Below, one piece after another: positions 1-6,909 of a stretch of 35,012 nucleotides of DNA. How positions within the stretch are numbered: position 1 is the stretch's first letter; each line of letters starts with the position of its first letter. The notes under the pieces are model-generated. The model worked only from the letters and a program-made list of their open reading frames with translations. It had not been told where the DNA came from and did no database searches. This DNA is from Acidobacteriota bacterium (GTDB lineage: Bacteria; Acidobacteriota; Vicinamibacteria; Vicinamibacterales; CAVVIG01), in assembly GCA_017883165.1 (NCBI GenBank), contig JADGOC010000023.1, forward strand, positions 1 to 35,012, written 5' to 3'. Position numbers and translations under genes: made by a program.

Positions 1-1119
1 GGCGCAGCCTCGCCGAGGGTTCCGTTGGCCTTCTTCATGAGATAGGCCTTGATGAACGGGTCGAGATCGCCGTCGAGCACGCGGCTGATGTCGCCCACCT
101 GCTCCTTCGTACGGTGATCCTTCACCATCTGATACGGGTGCAGCACGTAGCTGCGGATCTGGCTGCCGAAGGCGATGCCTTTCTTCTCGCCGCTGATCTG
201 ATCGAGCTTGGCCTGGTTGTCCTTCATCTTCAGATCGTAGAGGCGGGCCTTCAGCACTTTCATCGCCGAGTCTTTGTTGCGGTGCTGCGATCGCTCGTTC
301 TGGCACGACACGACCATGCCGGTCGGCAGATGGGTAATCCGCACGGCGGAGTCGGTCACGTTGACGTGCTGCCCGCCCGCGCCGCTCGATCGGTAGGTGT
401 CGATGCGCAGGTCTTTGTCCTCGACCTGGATGTCGACGTCCTCCGGCAGTTCCGGCCAGACATACAGCGAGGCGAAGGAGGTGTGGCGGCGCGCCGCCTG
501 ATCGAACGGCGAAATGCGCACCAGGCGGTGGACACCCGCCTCGGCCGCGAGCAGCCCGTACGCGTACTCGCCGTTGACGGTGAACGTCACGCTCTTCAGG
601 CCGGCCTCCTCACCTGGCTGGTAGTCGATGATCTCGCGCCTGAAGCCGCGCCGCTCGGTCCATCGCATGTACATCCGCAGCAGCATCGCCGCCCAGTCCT
701 GCGACTCGGTGCCGCCCGCGCCGGGATGGATGGTGACGATGGCGTTCCGGCGATCGTGCTCGCCGCCGAGCATCTTCTTGATCTCACCGGCTTCGATTTC
801 CCGATCGAGCGTCTCGAGTGCCTGCGCGAACTCGGCGTCGACCCGCTCGCCCGCCTTCGCCCACTCGACGAGGACCGTGAGGTCGTCGGTCCGTTGTCGC
901 AGCGACTGGACGAGATGGAGGTCCTGTTCCAAACGGCGACGGCGCTGCAGCACTTTTTGCGCGTCGGCCTGGTCCTTCCAGAAATCGGGCGCGGCGGCGC
1001 GCGCCTCGAGGCGGGTCAGTTCTTCCTGCGGACGGGCGGCTTCAAAGATAGCTCCGCAGATCGGCAGCGCGTTTGCTGAGATCCTCATAGCGGCGCATCA
1101 ATTCGTCAACGGTCGGCAT
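1..1119 (-). CDS. prfB: Peptide chain release factor 2 (RF2), partial at 3' end, made by programmed +1 frameshift
   Basis: RF2 recognises UGA and UAA stop codons in the ribosome and triggers peptide release. The ATG at 1119-1117 follows GGAG with 6 nt spacing. Reading gives 25 codons, then an in-frame TGA at 1044-1042; the rest of RF2 continues in the +1 frame from GAA at 1043. Joined, about 372 residues lie inside the window and the protein runs off the edge close to its expected C-terminus (E. coli RF2 is about 365 residues). The SPF stop-recognition tripeptide (VRISPFDQ) and the GGQ catalytic motif (SGAGGQHV) are both present. The gene lies 15 nt downstream of lnt on the same strand, so the two are probably cotranscribed. 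Expression is expected to be autoregulated through the frameshift. An ordinary ORF call would miss the first 25 codons or split the gene. Confidence 0.96.
1042..1055 (-). promoter_or_regulatory. RF2 +1 programmed frameshift site
   Basis: On the minus strand the sequence reads GGAG-C-TAT-CTT-TGA-A. CTT is codon 25 and TGA codon 26, the same position as in E. coli prfB. The Shine-Dalgarno-like GGAG just upstream and the slippery CTT match the known RF2 recoding element. Downstream residues EAARPQEELTRLEARAAAP are typical RF2 in the shifted frame, so the shift is needed for a functional protein. Confidence 0.93.
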
Positions 1120-1134
1120 CCTGGTCTCCACGAA

Positions 1135-2670
1135 CTATTGTACACGTCGCCGCGAGATGAGCAGCAGCGCCAGCGTCATCGCGACCGACGCATAGGCGAA
1201 GACGTCGCCGTGCCGGGCGTAGAAGGTCGACACGTTCAGGAACCGCGCCTGCCCGACGATCACCGCCCGCTCGTAGATGGCACTCTGCTCGACCACGCGG
1301 CCGTACGGATCGACGATGCCGCTCACCCCCGTATTCGCCGACCGTACGAGATAGCGGCCTTCTTCGACCGCGCGCATCGAGGCCTGCGCAAAGTGCTGGT
1401 AGGGCGCTGAGGTCGGTCCGAACCACGCGTCGTTGGTAATCGTGGTCAACAACTCGCTGCCGCCCCGCACGAACTGGCGGACCAGATTCGGATACACCAC
1501 CTCATAGCAGATGGCCGTGCTGATCAGGTGCCCCGCAACCGGCAGGAGCACCGGATCGTCGCCGGCCGAGAACGGGCCGACCTGTTCCACCAGCGGCCCC
1601 GCGAAAAAGAGCAGGCGCTTCAGCGGGACGTATTCACCGAAGGGGACGAGATGCATCTTGCGGTAGACGCCCGCGTCCGTGCCGTCGGCCCGCACGAGGA
1701 AGGCCGCATTGAAGAACTTGTCCGGGATCCGGCGGTTGTTCTCCACCCGCCACTCAATCTGATCGCTGCCGAGCAGAATCGGCACGTGCGCGTCCCGCGC
1801 GATCGCGCGGACGCGATCGGCGGCGAGGACGTCTTCCTCGAAGAGAAACGGCGTGGACGACTCGGGCCAGATGACCAGTTCCGCGCCCGCGGCGATGGCC
1901 TGCCGTGTCAGGCCCAGGTAGTCGTCGAAGATCGCCCGCGCGCGCTCGAGCTCCCACTTCTCCGACTGATCGACGTTGCCCTGGATCAGTCCGACGCGGA
2001 GCGGCTGGCCGGCGCGCGTCCATTCCGCGTCGGCCGCGCGCAGGCTGCCCCAGACCGCAACCGCCACGAGCGGAATCGCGACCCCGGCGATGGCCTTGAC
2101 GCGCTCGCCCGTGCCTCGCGACACGGCCGACACCGCCGCCGCTGCGCTGACGCCGGCGACGAGCGCCGACACGCCGTACACCCCGAAGATACTCGCGAGC
2201 TGCGCGATTGGCACGACCGACGCCTGGCTGTAGCCGAGCAGCACCCAGGGGAATCCCGTCAGGAGATGTGTGCGTCCAAGCTCGGTCGCGACCCACACGA
2301 GCGGCGCCGCCATCAGCGCTTCCGTGCCGTGCACCGCCACGAGACGCCGCATCACCACCGCGAAGAGCGCCGGGAAGAGCGCGAGGTACGCGATGAGCGC
2401 CGCGTTCACCAGCACCGCAACCCACGGCTGCAGATGGCCGTACGTCACCATGACACGCGTGATCCAATAGAGGGTGCCCGCGAAATAGACAGCGCCGGTG
2501 GTGACGCCGAGGCGGAAGGCGCGAGACAGCGCGCCGCCGCGCGAGAGCGCGACGAGCAGCGGCGCGAGCGCGATCCAGCCGAACGCCGGATGGCCGAATT
2601 TTGGGAAGCTCAGCGCAAGAAGGACGCCCGAGGCGGCCGCGAGCGCATAGTCGGAGGAACGCGTGACCAA
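1135..2670 (-). CDS. lnt: Apolipoprotein N-acyltransferase
   Basis: Lnt transfers the third acyl chain to the N-terminal cysteine of lipoproteins in the inner membrane. The 511-residue protein has an N-terminal half of hydrophobic helices (to about residue 210) and a C-terminal nitrilase domain. The catalytic triad is visible: E270 in WPESSTPF, K338 in YRKMHLVPFGEY and C388 in TAICYE, within three residues of the E. coli positions 267/335/387. The assigned start is a TTG without a Shine-Dalgarno; a TAAACT box ends 9 nt before it. The gene lies 12 nt after the DUF5658-like gene and 15 nt before prfB, suggesting one transcript. The function is secure; the exact start is less so. Confidence 0.95.
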   Translation of the reverse strand: MVTRSSDYALAAASGVLLALSFPKFGHPAFGWIALAPLLVALSRGGALSRAFRLGVTTGAVYFAGTLYWITRVMVTYGHLQPWVAVLVNAALIAYLALFPALFAVVMRRLVAVHGTEALMAAPLVWVATELGRTHLLTGFPWVLLGYSQASVVPIAQLASIFGVYGVSALVAGVSAAAAVSAVSRGTGERVKAIAGVAIPLVAVAVWGSLRAADAEWTRAGQPLRVGLIQGNVDQSEKWELERARAIFDDYLGLTRQAIAAGAELVIWPESSTPFLFEEDVLAADRVRAIARDAHVPILLGSDQIEWRVENNRRIPDKFFNAAFLVRADGTDAGVYRKMHLVPFGEYVPLKRLLFFAGPLVEQVGPFSAGDDPVLLPVAGHLISTAICYEVVYPNLVRQFVRGGSELLTTITNDAWFGPTSAPYQHFAQASMRAVEEGRYLVRSANTGVSGIVDPYGRVVEQSAIYERAVIVGQARFLNVSTFYARHGDVFAYASVAMTLALLLISRRRVQ

Positions 2671-2679
2671 GTCACGCTC

Positions 2680-2685
2680 AGTTTA
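2680..2685 (-). promoter_or_regulatory. Candidate -10 box (TAAACT) 9 nt before lnt start
   Basis: TAAACT lies 9 nt upstream of the TTG start, and no Shine-Dalgarno is present. The TAA also serves as the stop codon of the upstream gene, so the match may be partly coincidental. No clear -35 is seen. Confidence 0.2.
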
Positions 2686-3108
2686 CCGCGTTGCGGAGAG
2701 TGTGCCGGCGTTGCGCGCGGCGACATACGCCATCAGGCCGTTGGCCATCACCATCACGACCACCGCTTCGCCGCGATGATGCTTGCGCCACAACTGCTCC
2801 GCCAGGACGACCGTCAGCGCGGTGCTGCCGGCCTTCACGCCCCAGAAAGCCGCCGGTTTGCTGCCGAGCCCACCGACCAGCACGTTGGCTTCCCGCGAGC
2901 CGGTGCTGACGCCGTGCAGCGTCGCGTACCCGTCGTATGCCTGCAGCCCGGCGAGCGAGACGTAGAGCGGCATCAGCATCGGCGGACGCGGCGCAGGCTT
3001 GTCCGGCGAGGTCACAATCTTCAGCGTCGCGGGCTTGTCATCGTCGGCAGCGCGGACAGTGACGGGCACCAACAGGGCGGCAGCCAGCACCAGGGGGATC
3101 AGCCTCAT
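2683..3108 (-). CDS. DUF5658-like exported/membrane protein
   Basis: This 141-residue protein of unknown function starts at MRLIPLVLAAALLVPVTVRA, a typical signal peptide ending in VRA-A. The reading frame is open further upstream to about 3249, but that extension is polar, low-quality sequence and was rejected. After a Pro-rich linker, the segment YVSLAGLQAYDGYAT followed by SREAN and WGVKAGSTAL resembles DUF5658-type small membrane proteins, where a helix is followed by an EANP-like motif. Two hydrophobic segments follow, around residues 95-110 and 118-133. It precedes lnt by 12 nt. The family assignment comes from pattern memory and is moderate. Confidence 0.7.
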   Translation of the reverse strand: MRLIPLVLAAALLVPVTVRAADDDKPATLKIVTSPDKPAPRPPMLMPLYVSLAGLQAYDGYATLHGVSTGSREANVLVGGLGSKPAAFWGVKAGSTALTVVLAEQLWRKHHRGEAVVVMVMANGLMAYVAARNAGTLSATR

Positions 3109-3258
3109 GCCCTGACTGATAGCCAGAATGATGCCGTGGCGGTCGTTTCGAGATCTGCTAGAGGATAAACGAGTTAGGTCGTTTGGGCTGGCGCGAGGAA
3201 TTGTGCGATTTCGGTCCACGTGTTCCAGATCCGCACAGCCCTCGCACACGGAACGGGG

Positions 3259-3903
3259 CTAGCGCGTGATCCAGGGTTTGAACTGCTCTTCTTTTTCCAG
3301 CTTCGCTTTGAGCGGCTCGGCTTCGCGCTGGCTGCTGAACCTGCCGACGCGCACGCGGTAGACGGAGGTGCCGTCGGTCGGCGCCACCACGTAGGCGGCG
3401 TAGCCCTTCGACGACAACCGTTTGGCGATCGCCTCCGCCTCGGTGCGAACGTTGAGCGCGGCGACCTGTACCGCCCACGGCCGGGCAGCCGGGTCGCTTG
3501 GCGCCGTTGCGGCTGGTGCATCCGGCGCCTTGGGCGGCGGAACCGCTCGCGCTTTCTCCCCCGGCTGCTTCAATCGCTCGGGGGCGGGGCTCTGCTTTTC
3601 GAGCCGGTTGAAGTAGCTGAGATCGTCCACGGCCGGCGGCGGTGCGGCGGCGGTCGGATCGGAGCCGGCGGGCGCCGGCGTCGGCGTGGCGGCGGGCGGC
3701 TGCGGCGTCAGCTCGCTCGCGGGGAGGTTGACGCCGACGTCGGCGATCGCGCCGCTGCGCTCGGCGCGCACGCCGCGGCCGACGAACACGCCGCACAAAA
3801 AGATCACGACCGACACGACCGTCGCGGCCATGAACAGAAACACCAGCTGCTTACCATTCAGCTGGATTTCGTGGAACCCGTCGTCATGGGTTGGGGAAGC
3901 CAA
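3259..3903 (-). CDS. SPOR-domain inner-membrane protein (DedD/FtsN-like)
   Basis: The protein has 214 residues: a short cytoplasmic N-terminus, one transmembrane helix at about 20-42, a Pro/Ala-rich periplasmic linker (50-140) and a C-terminal SPOR domain (about 142-214). The domain opens with WAVQVAALN and contains VYRVRVGRF and AEPLKAKL. SPOR domains bind glycan strands lacking stem peptides at the division site, so a role in septation or cell-wall binding is likely (family knowledge). The predicted start is a TTG overlapping the 3' end of the TPR gene by 20 nt. There is no Shine-Dalgarno, but TAAAAT ends 9 nt before the start. Translation may depend on coupling to the TPR gene or on a leaderless transcript. 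Confidence 0.88.
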   Translation of the reverse strand: MASPTHDDGFHEIQLNGKQLVFLFMAATVVSVVIFLCGVFVGRGVRAERSGAIADVGVNLPASELTPQPPAATPTPAPAGSDPTAAAPPPAVDDLSYFNRLEKQSPAPERLKQPGEKARAVPPPKAPDAPAATAPSDPAARPWAVQVAALNVRTEAEAIAKRLSSKGYAAYVVAPTDGTSVYRVRVGRFSSQREAEPLKAKLEKEEQFKPWITR

Positions 3904-5545
3904 GTACGGTTGATTTTAGCATGGGGGATGGACCCTTGGGACCCACCTTCTCCAGCAACCGCTTCGCCTCGCTCGATGCGGGATCGAGCGCCAGCGCGCG
4001 CTCGGCCTCGCCTCGGGCGCCCGCCGTGTCTTTCGCCTGCAGGTAGGCCTCGCCCAGGGCGACGTGCGCCTGGGGCGTTTCGTGGCTCCACAGCGAAATC
4101 TTCAGGGCGTCGATCGCCTCGCGCACGCGGCCGTTGCGAAGATGGATGCGGCCGAGCAGCAGGTGCGCCTCCGCGTCGTACGGCGAGAGATACAGCGCAC
4201 GGTTCAGCTCGACGATCGCCTCGCGATCGTTCTCCTCTTGGAACAGCCGGCGGCCGTGATCGAGATAGAACGCCGCCAGCTCGCGCTGGTCGCGCCGTTC
4301 ACTCGTGGCCAGGATCCCCTCGATGCCTCGGTCGTGCGGCAGCTCGACGTCGCTCTTCACCCGTTCGAGCCCTCTTGGGACGGCGTCCGCCGGCGGCCGC
4401 TTGTCCCACTCCTCGTAGGTGGATGACAGGCGTTTGGCCAATTCCTTCTCGCGCGACGCTTCGGCCGGGTTGTCGGCGGCGGCGAGCGCGGCGCCCAGCA
4501 CGAAGTGGGCGTCGCCATCGGCCGGGTTGCGCCGCAGCGCCTCGCGCAGCCAGTAGATCGCGGCCTGGGGGTCGCGGCTCAACCAGTACGCGTACCCGAG
4601 ATTGAAGAAATAGTCCGGGTCGTCTGGATCGGTTTCGGCCGCTTTGTTGAAGTAGTAGGTCGGCTGGCCGGTTTGCGGCGTGACCGTGCCGCGACGAACC
4701 TGCACGACGCCGAGGTTATTGAGGACCGTCGCGGTCGGCCGCGCGTCGGCGAGCGATTTGAACGTCGCAAACGCTTCGTCGTACGTCTTGAGATTGAGCT
4801 CGGACAGCCCCGCGAGAAACCGCGCGTGCCGCGCCCACGCCGAATCGGCCGGCACCGGCCGCACCGCCTCCAGCGCGTGAGCGTGATCGCCCTGCTCCGC
4901 GTAGACGTCCCACAGCGCGAGCCGCGCGCGATCGAAGGCCGGCGCCAACGTCAACGCGGAGCGGAGGTAGGCGACGGCGGTGGCGGGCGTCTCGGCGAGG
5001 AGCCCCTTGATGTAGCTCTCGAATGCCGCGATCGGTGGGTGCTGGCGCTCGATCTCCTCCGACGACTTGGCGGAAGCCGGCGCGATGCGGCGTGCGACGC
5101 GCTCGAAGATGGCGAAAAGCTCCGGCACGTGCCCGCGCTCGACGATGTCGGCCTGCACGCGGCCGGATTCGAGCGCGATGTCGCGCGCATGGACGACGAG
5201 CGTGTCATCACCCGTGGCGAGCTCGAGCGATCCGACGAGCACGTGCGATGCGCCGACGAGCTGGCCGATGCGGATGACGGTGGCGTCGCTCAACGCCGCC
5301 GCGGGCGGCACCTGCAGGCGTTCGAAGGCCTGGCGACGCTCCTCGCGCGTGATGGCGTTGGCGCTGAGCGCGTTCAGATCATCGGCGAGAATGACCGCCG
5401 ACGCTTCAGCCAGCCAGAAAATGCGGCTGTCGCGCGTCACGTTTTCGAACGGCATCACGAGAATGCGGGACGGTGAGGGTGTCTGCGCGGCCGCGGAGTT
5501 CACGAAGAGAAAGGCAACCACGAAAACCCGAAGACACGAAGCCAC
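3884..5545 (-). CDS. TPR-repeat protein with N-terminal TolB/FlgO-like domain
   Basis: From the chosen GTG start at 5545 the protein is 553 residues. It begins with an apparent signal peptide (ASCLRVFVVAFLFVNSAAAQ). Next comes an alpha/beta domain starting RILVMPFENVT and containing GQLVGASHVLVGSLE, which resembles the TolB N-terminal/FlgO domain. About 300 residues of TPR helices follow (e.g. NNLGVVQVRRG, YFFNLGYAYW, AHFVLGAALAAADNP, AHLLLGRIHLRNG, AHVALGEAYLQAKD). It is likely a periplasmic scaffold. The open frame extends upstream to 5674, but that part is unlike protein and overlaps the next gene. The signal peptide is encoded by a repeat element at 5501-5580. The C-terminal tail (VGPKGPSPM) is also made of short GGTCC-type repeats. 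The gene is followed by the overlapping SPOR gene. Confidence 0.85.
   Translation of the reverse strand: MASCLRVFVVAFLFVNSAAAQTPSPSRILVMPFENVTRDSRIFWLAEASAVILADDLNALSANAITREERRQAFERLQVPPAAALSDATVIRIGQLVGASHVLVGSLELATGDDTLVVHARDIALESGRVQADIVERGHVPELFAIFERVARRIAPASAKSSEEIERQHPPIAAFESYIKGLLAETPATAVAYLRSALTLAPAFDRARLALWDVYAEQGDHAHALEAVRPVPADSAWARHARFLAGLSELNLKTYDEAFATFKSLADARPTATVLNNLGVVQVRRGTVTPQTGQPTYYFNKAAETDPDDPDYFFNLGYAYWLSRDPQAAIYWLREALRRNPADGDAHFVLGAALAAADNPAEASREKELAKRLSSTYEEWDKRPPADAVPRGLERVKSDVELPHDRGIEGILATSERRDQRELAAFYLDHGRRLFQEENDREAIVELNRALYLSPYDAEAHLLLGRIHLRNGRVREAIDALKISLWSHETPQAHVALGEAYLQAKDTAGARGEAERALALDPASSEAKRLLEKVGPKGPSPMLKSTVLGFPNP
3913..3918 (-). promoter_or_regulatory. 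Candidate -10 box (TAAAAT) 9 nt before SPOR-gene start
   Basis: TAAAAT ends 9 nt before the TTG start of the SPOR-domain gene, inside the last codons of the TPR gene. No Shine-Dalgarno lies between them. This would permit an internal, near-leaderless transcript. Confidence 0.3.
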
Positions 5546-5580
5546 GCATTTTCTTCTTCGTCTGTTCGTGTCTGCGTGGC
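5501..5580. repeat. CACGAA-type inverted/dispersed repeat element
   Basis: This AT-richer, CACGAA-rich stretch interrupts the GC-rich surroundings. It contains cacgaagaga, ccacgaaaac, gaagacacgaag and, in the other orientation, cgtctgttcgtgtctgcg. GCCACGCA (5541-5548) and TGCGTGGC (5573-5580) form an inverted repeat around a ttcttcttcg loop. Similar 'CCACGAAGACACGAAG' strings are, from memory, widespread in environmental bacterial genomes. The left part encodes the hydrophobic signal-like N-terminus of the TPR protein. Confidence 0.65.
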
Positions 5581-5589
5581 CGCTGTGTG

Positions 5590-6189
5590 TCACGTCTGCT
5601 GGCCCTCGTCGTCCGATCGGCCGTTCAGGAGCGCTACCGTCAGCAGGCAGGTTGGCTCGCCGGTGCCGCGGCACGCGACGATATCGGTCTTCGCGCGGAC
5701 CTCAAAGAGCGCGAGCAGCCGCGTGAACGCCGCGGCGTAGAAGCCGCAGAGCGGCTGGGCCACCGGCGTGCGGACGCTGCAGAAGATCGACGCGCGGACG
5801 TCGATGCGCGCCGTCCCTTTCCTCAGCCGTACGATCGTGCGGCTGCCCCGATAACTGCTGCGCACCAGGCGCCGCGCCATCCCGAGGAGCACCCGCGTGC
5901 GCATCCACACCGGCATCGCTTTGATGCATCGGCGCTGCAGCGCCGGCATCGACGACACTGTCCATTCGGCGGCGTATTCGCCCGCGCGCGTCGTGATGAT
6001 CTGGTACGCGTCGCCTTCCTGCCTGAGAAAGCTGAGCACGGCGTACAGCGGCGCCAGGCCGATGGTGCCTTCGCGCAGCCCTTCGGCGTTCAGCCAGTTC
6101 TCATAAAACCCCAGACGGGTGGGGAGAATGTCGGCGATGCCCTGATGCAGGCTGGCGACGAGGACGCGACCGATGCCGGCTTCGCGCAT
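5590..6189 (-). CDS. V4R-like small-molecule-binding protein (putative)
   Basis: The protein has 199 residues. Its C-terminal third has the spacing typical of V4R (4-vinyl-reductase/hydrocarbon-binding) domains: C148 in PLCGFYAAAFTRLL and C173 and C181 in CRGTGEPTCLLTV, close to the family's C...GDPxC ending. C137 is an extra cysteine. V4R domains bind hydrophobic ligands or metals and often act as sensors. The N-terminal part (GFYENWLNAEGLREGTIGLAPLYAVLSFLR) is all-helical in appearance. The gene is divergent from mobA with only 30 nt between starts. TACACT ends 5 nt before its ATG and no Shine-Dalgarno is visible. The assignment rests on the cysteine/glycine pattern only. Confidence 0.6.
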   Translation of the reverse strand: MREAGIGRVLVASLHQGIADILPTRLGFYENWLNAEGLREGTIGLAPLYAVLSFLRQEGDAYQIITTRAGEYAAEWTVSSMPALQRRCIKAMPVWMRTRVLLGMARRLVRSSYRGSRTIVRLRKGTARIDVRASIFCSVRTPVAQPLCGFYAAAFTRLLALFEVRAKTDIVACRGTGEPTCLLTVALLNGRSDDEGQQT

Positions 6190-6194
6190 GTATC

Positions 6195-6200
6195 AGTGTA
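6195..6200 (-). promoter_or_regulatory. Candidate -10 box (TACACT) 5 nt before the V4R-like gene
   Basis: TACACT lies in the 30-nt gap shared with divergent mobA. There is no Shine-Dalgarno, so a leaderless mRNA is possible. Confidence 0.25.
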
Positions 6201-6204
6201 GAGG

Positions 6205-6210
6205 TAAGAT
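6205..6210 (+). promoter_or_regulatory. Candidate -10 box (TAAGAT) 9 nt before mobA
   Basis: TAAGAT ends 9 nt before the mobA ATG. The AGAGGT string that overlaps it is too far from the ATG to be a good ribosome binding site. Both divergent promoters would have to sit in the 30-nt gap and the adjoining coding sequence. Confidence 0.3.
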
Positions 6211-6219
6211 CGCCCGAAG

Positions 6220-6849
6220 ATGCTGAGCGCGGCGATATTGGCGGGCGGACTGGCCCGCCGCTTCGGCGGTTGCGACAAAGGCGCGCTGCGGGTCGGCGGG
6301 CGCTCGATCCGGGCGCGTCAGCTCGCGGAGCTCGCCACGCTGACGCGCGATATTTTGATCGTCGGCGGCGCCGATGGCGCGGAGGACGAGACCCCCTCCG
6401 AGGGAGCGCCAGCGAGCCGACGGGTCGCCGATCGCGTACGGGGAATGGGGCCGCTCGGCGGGCTGCACACCGCGCTTCTCGAAGCGACGGGCGACCTGAC
6501 GATCGTGATCGCCTGCGATATGCCGTACGTGTCGGCGCCGCTCCTTGGCCATCTTGCTACGCTCGCCCGCGACGCCGACGCGATCGTGCCGTACACCGAC
6601 CGCGGGTATCATCCATTGTGTGCCGTCTACGCGCGCGCCTGTCTCGAGCCGATCGCGCGGCGCCTGGCGGCCGGGCGCCTGAAGATGACCGGCCTCTTCG
6701 ACGATGTGCGGGTGCGCGTGGTCGCGGTCGAGGAGCTTCGCGCCTTCGGCGATGTCGACCGGTTGCTCGCCAACGTCAACTCGCCGGCCGACCACGAGGA
6801 CCTCGTCGCGCAACACGGTCCACAGGGTCCCCAGGGTCACCAGCGGTAA
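6220..6849 (+). CDS. mobA: Molybdenum cofactor guanylyltransferase
   Basis: MobA transfers GMP from GTP to molybdopterin to make the guanine dinucleotide form of the molybdenum cofactor. The 209-residue protein carries the nucleotidyltransferase signature LAGGLARRFGGCDK (residues 7-20). It also has GPLGGLHTAL, CDMPYV (metal/nucleotide site), GYHPLCAVY and the C-terminal NVNSPADHED motif, all in the family order. It is monocistronic-looking and divergent from the V4R-like gene; no other moco gene is in the window. The last residues (GPQGPQGHQR) are encoded by three 9-bp repeats and look like a repeat-derived tail rather than a conserved end. Confidence 0.93.
   Translation: MLSAAILAGGLARRFGGCDKGALRVGGRSIRARQLAELATLTRDILIVGGADGAEDETPSEGAPASRRVADRVRGMGPLGGLHTALLEATGDLTIVIACDMPYVSAPLLGHLATLARDADAIVPYTDRGYHPLCAVYARACLEPIARRLAAGRLKMTGLFDDVRVRVVAVEELRAFGDVDRLLANVNSPADHEDLVAQHGPQGPQGHQR
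6817..6843 (+). repeat. Three 9-bp repeats at the 3' end of mobA
   Basis: The units GGTCCACAG, GGTCCCCAG and GGTCACCAG run directly to CGG-TAA. They encode Gly-Pro-Gln, Gly-Pro-Gln, Gly-His-Gln at the C-terminus of MobA. The related string GGTCCCAAGGGTCC occurs at the 3' end of the TPR gene near 3940-3955 (minus strand). Confidence 0.75.
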
Positions 6850-6909
6850 TCGTAGCACGAGCATACCCGCTCGAAGTCTCATCACGCGACAGGTCCCGGC
6901 TGGTCAACG

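Noticed and set aside
3109-3249. Upstream extension of the DUF5658-like gene
   Set aside because: It would add 47 polar residues before a clear signal peptide; the ATG at 3108 is a better start.
5546-5674. Upstream extension of the TPR gene
   Set aside because: The added residues are Arg/Pro-rich, overlap the 3' end of the V4R-like gene and would bury the signal peptide.
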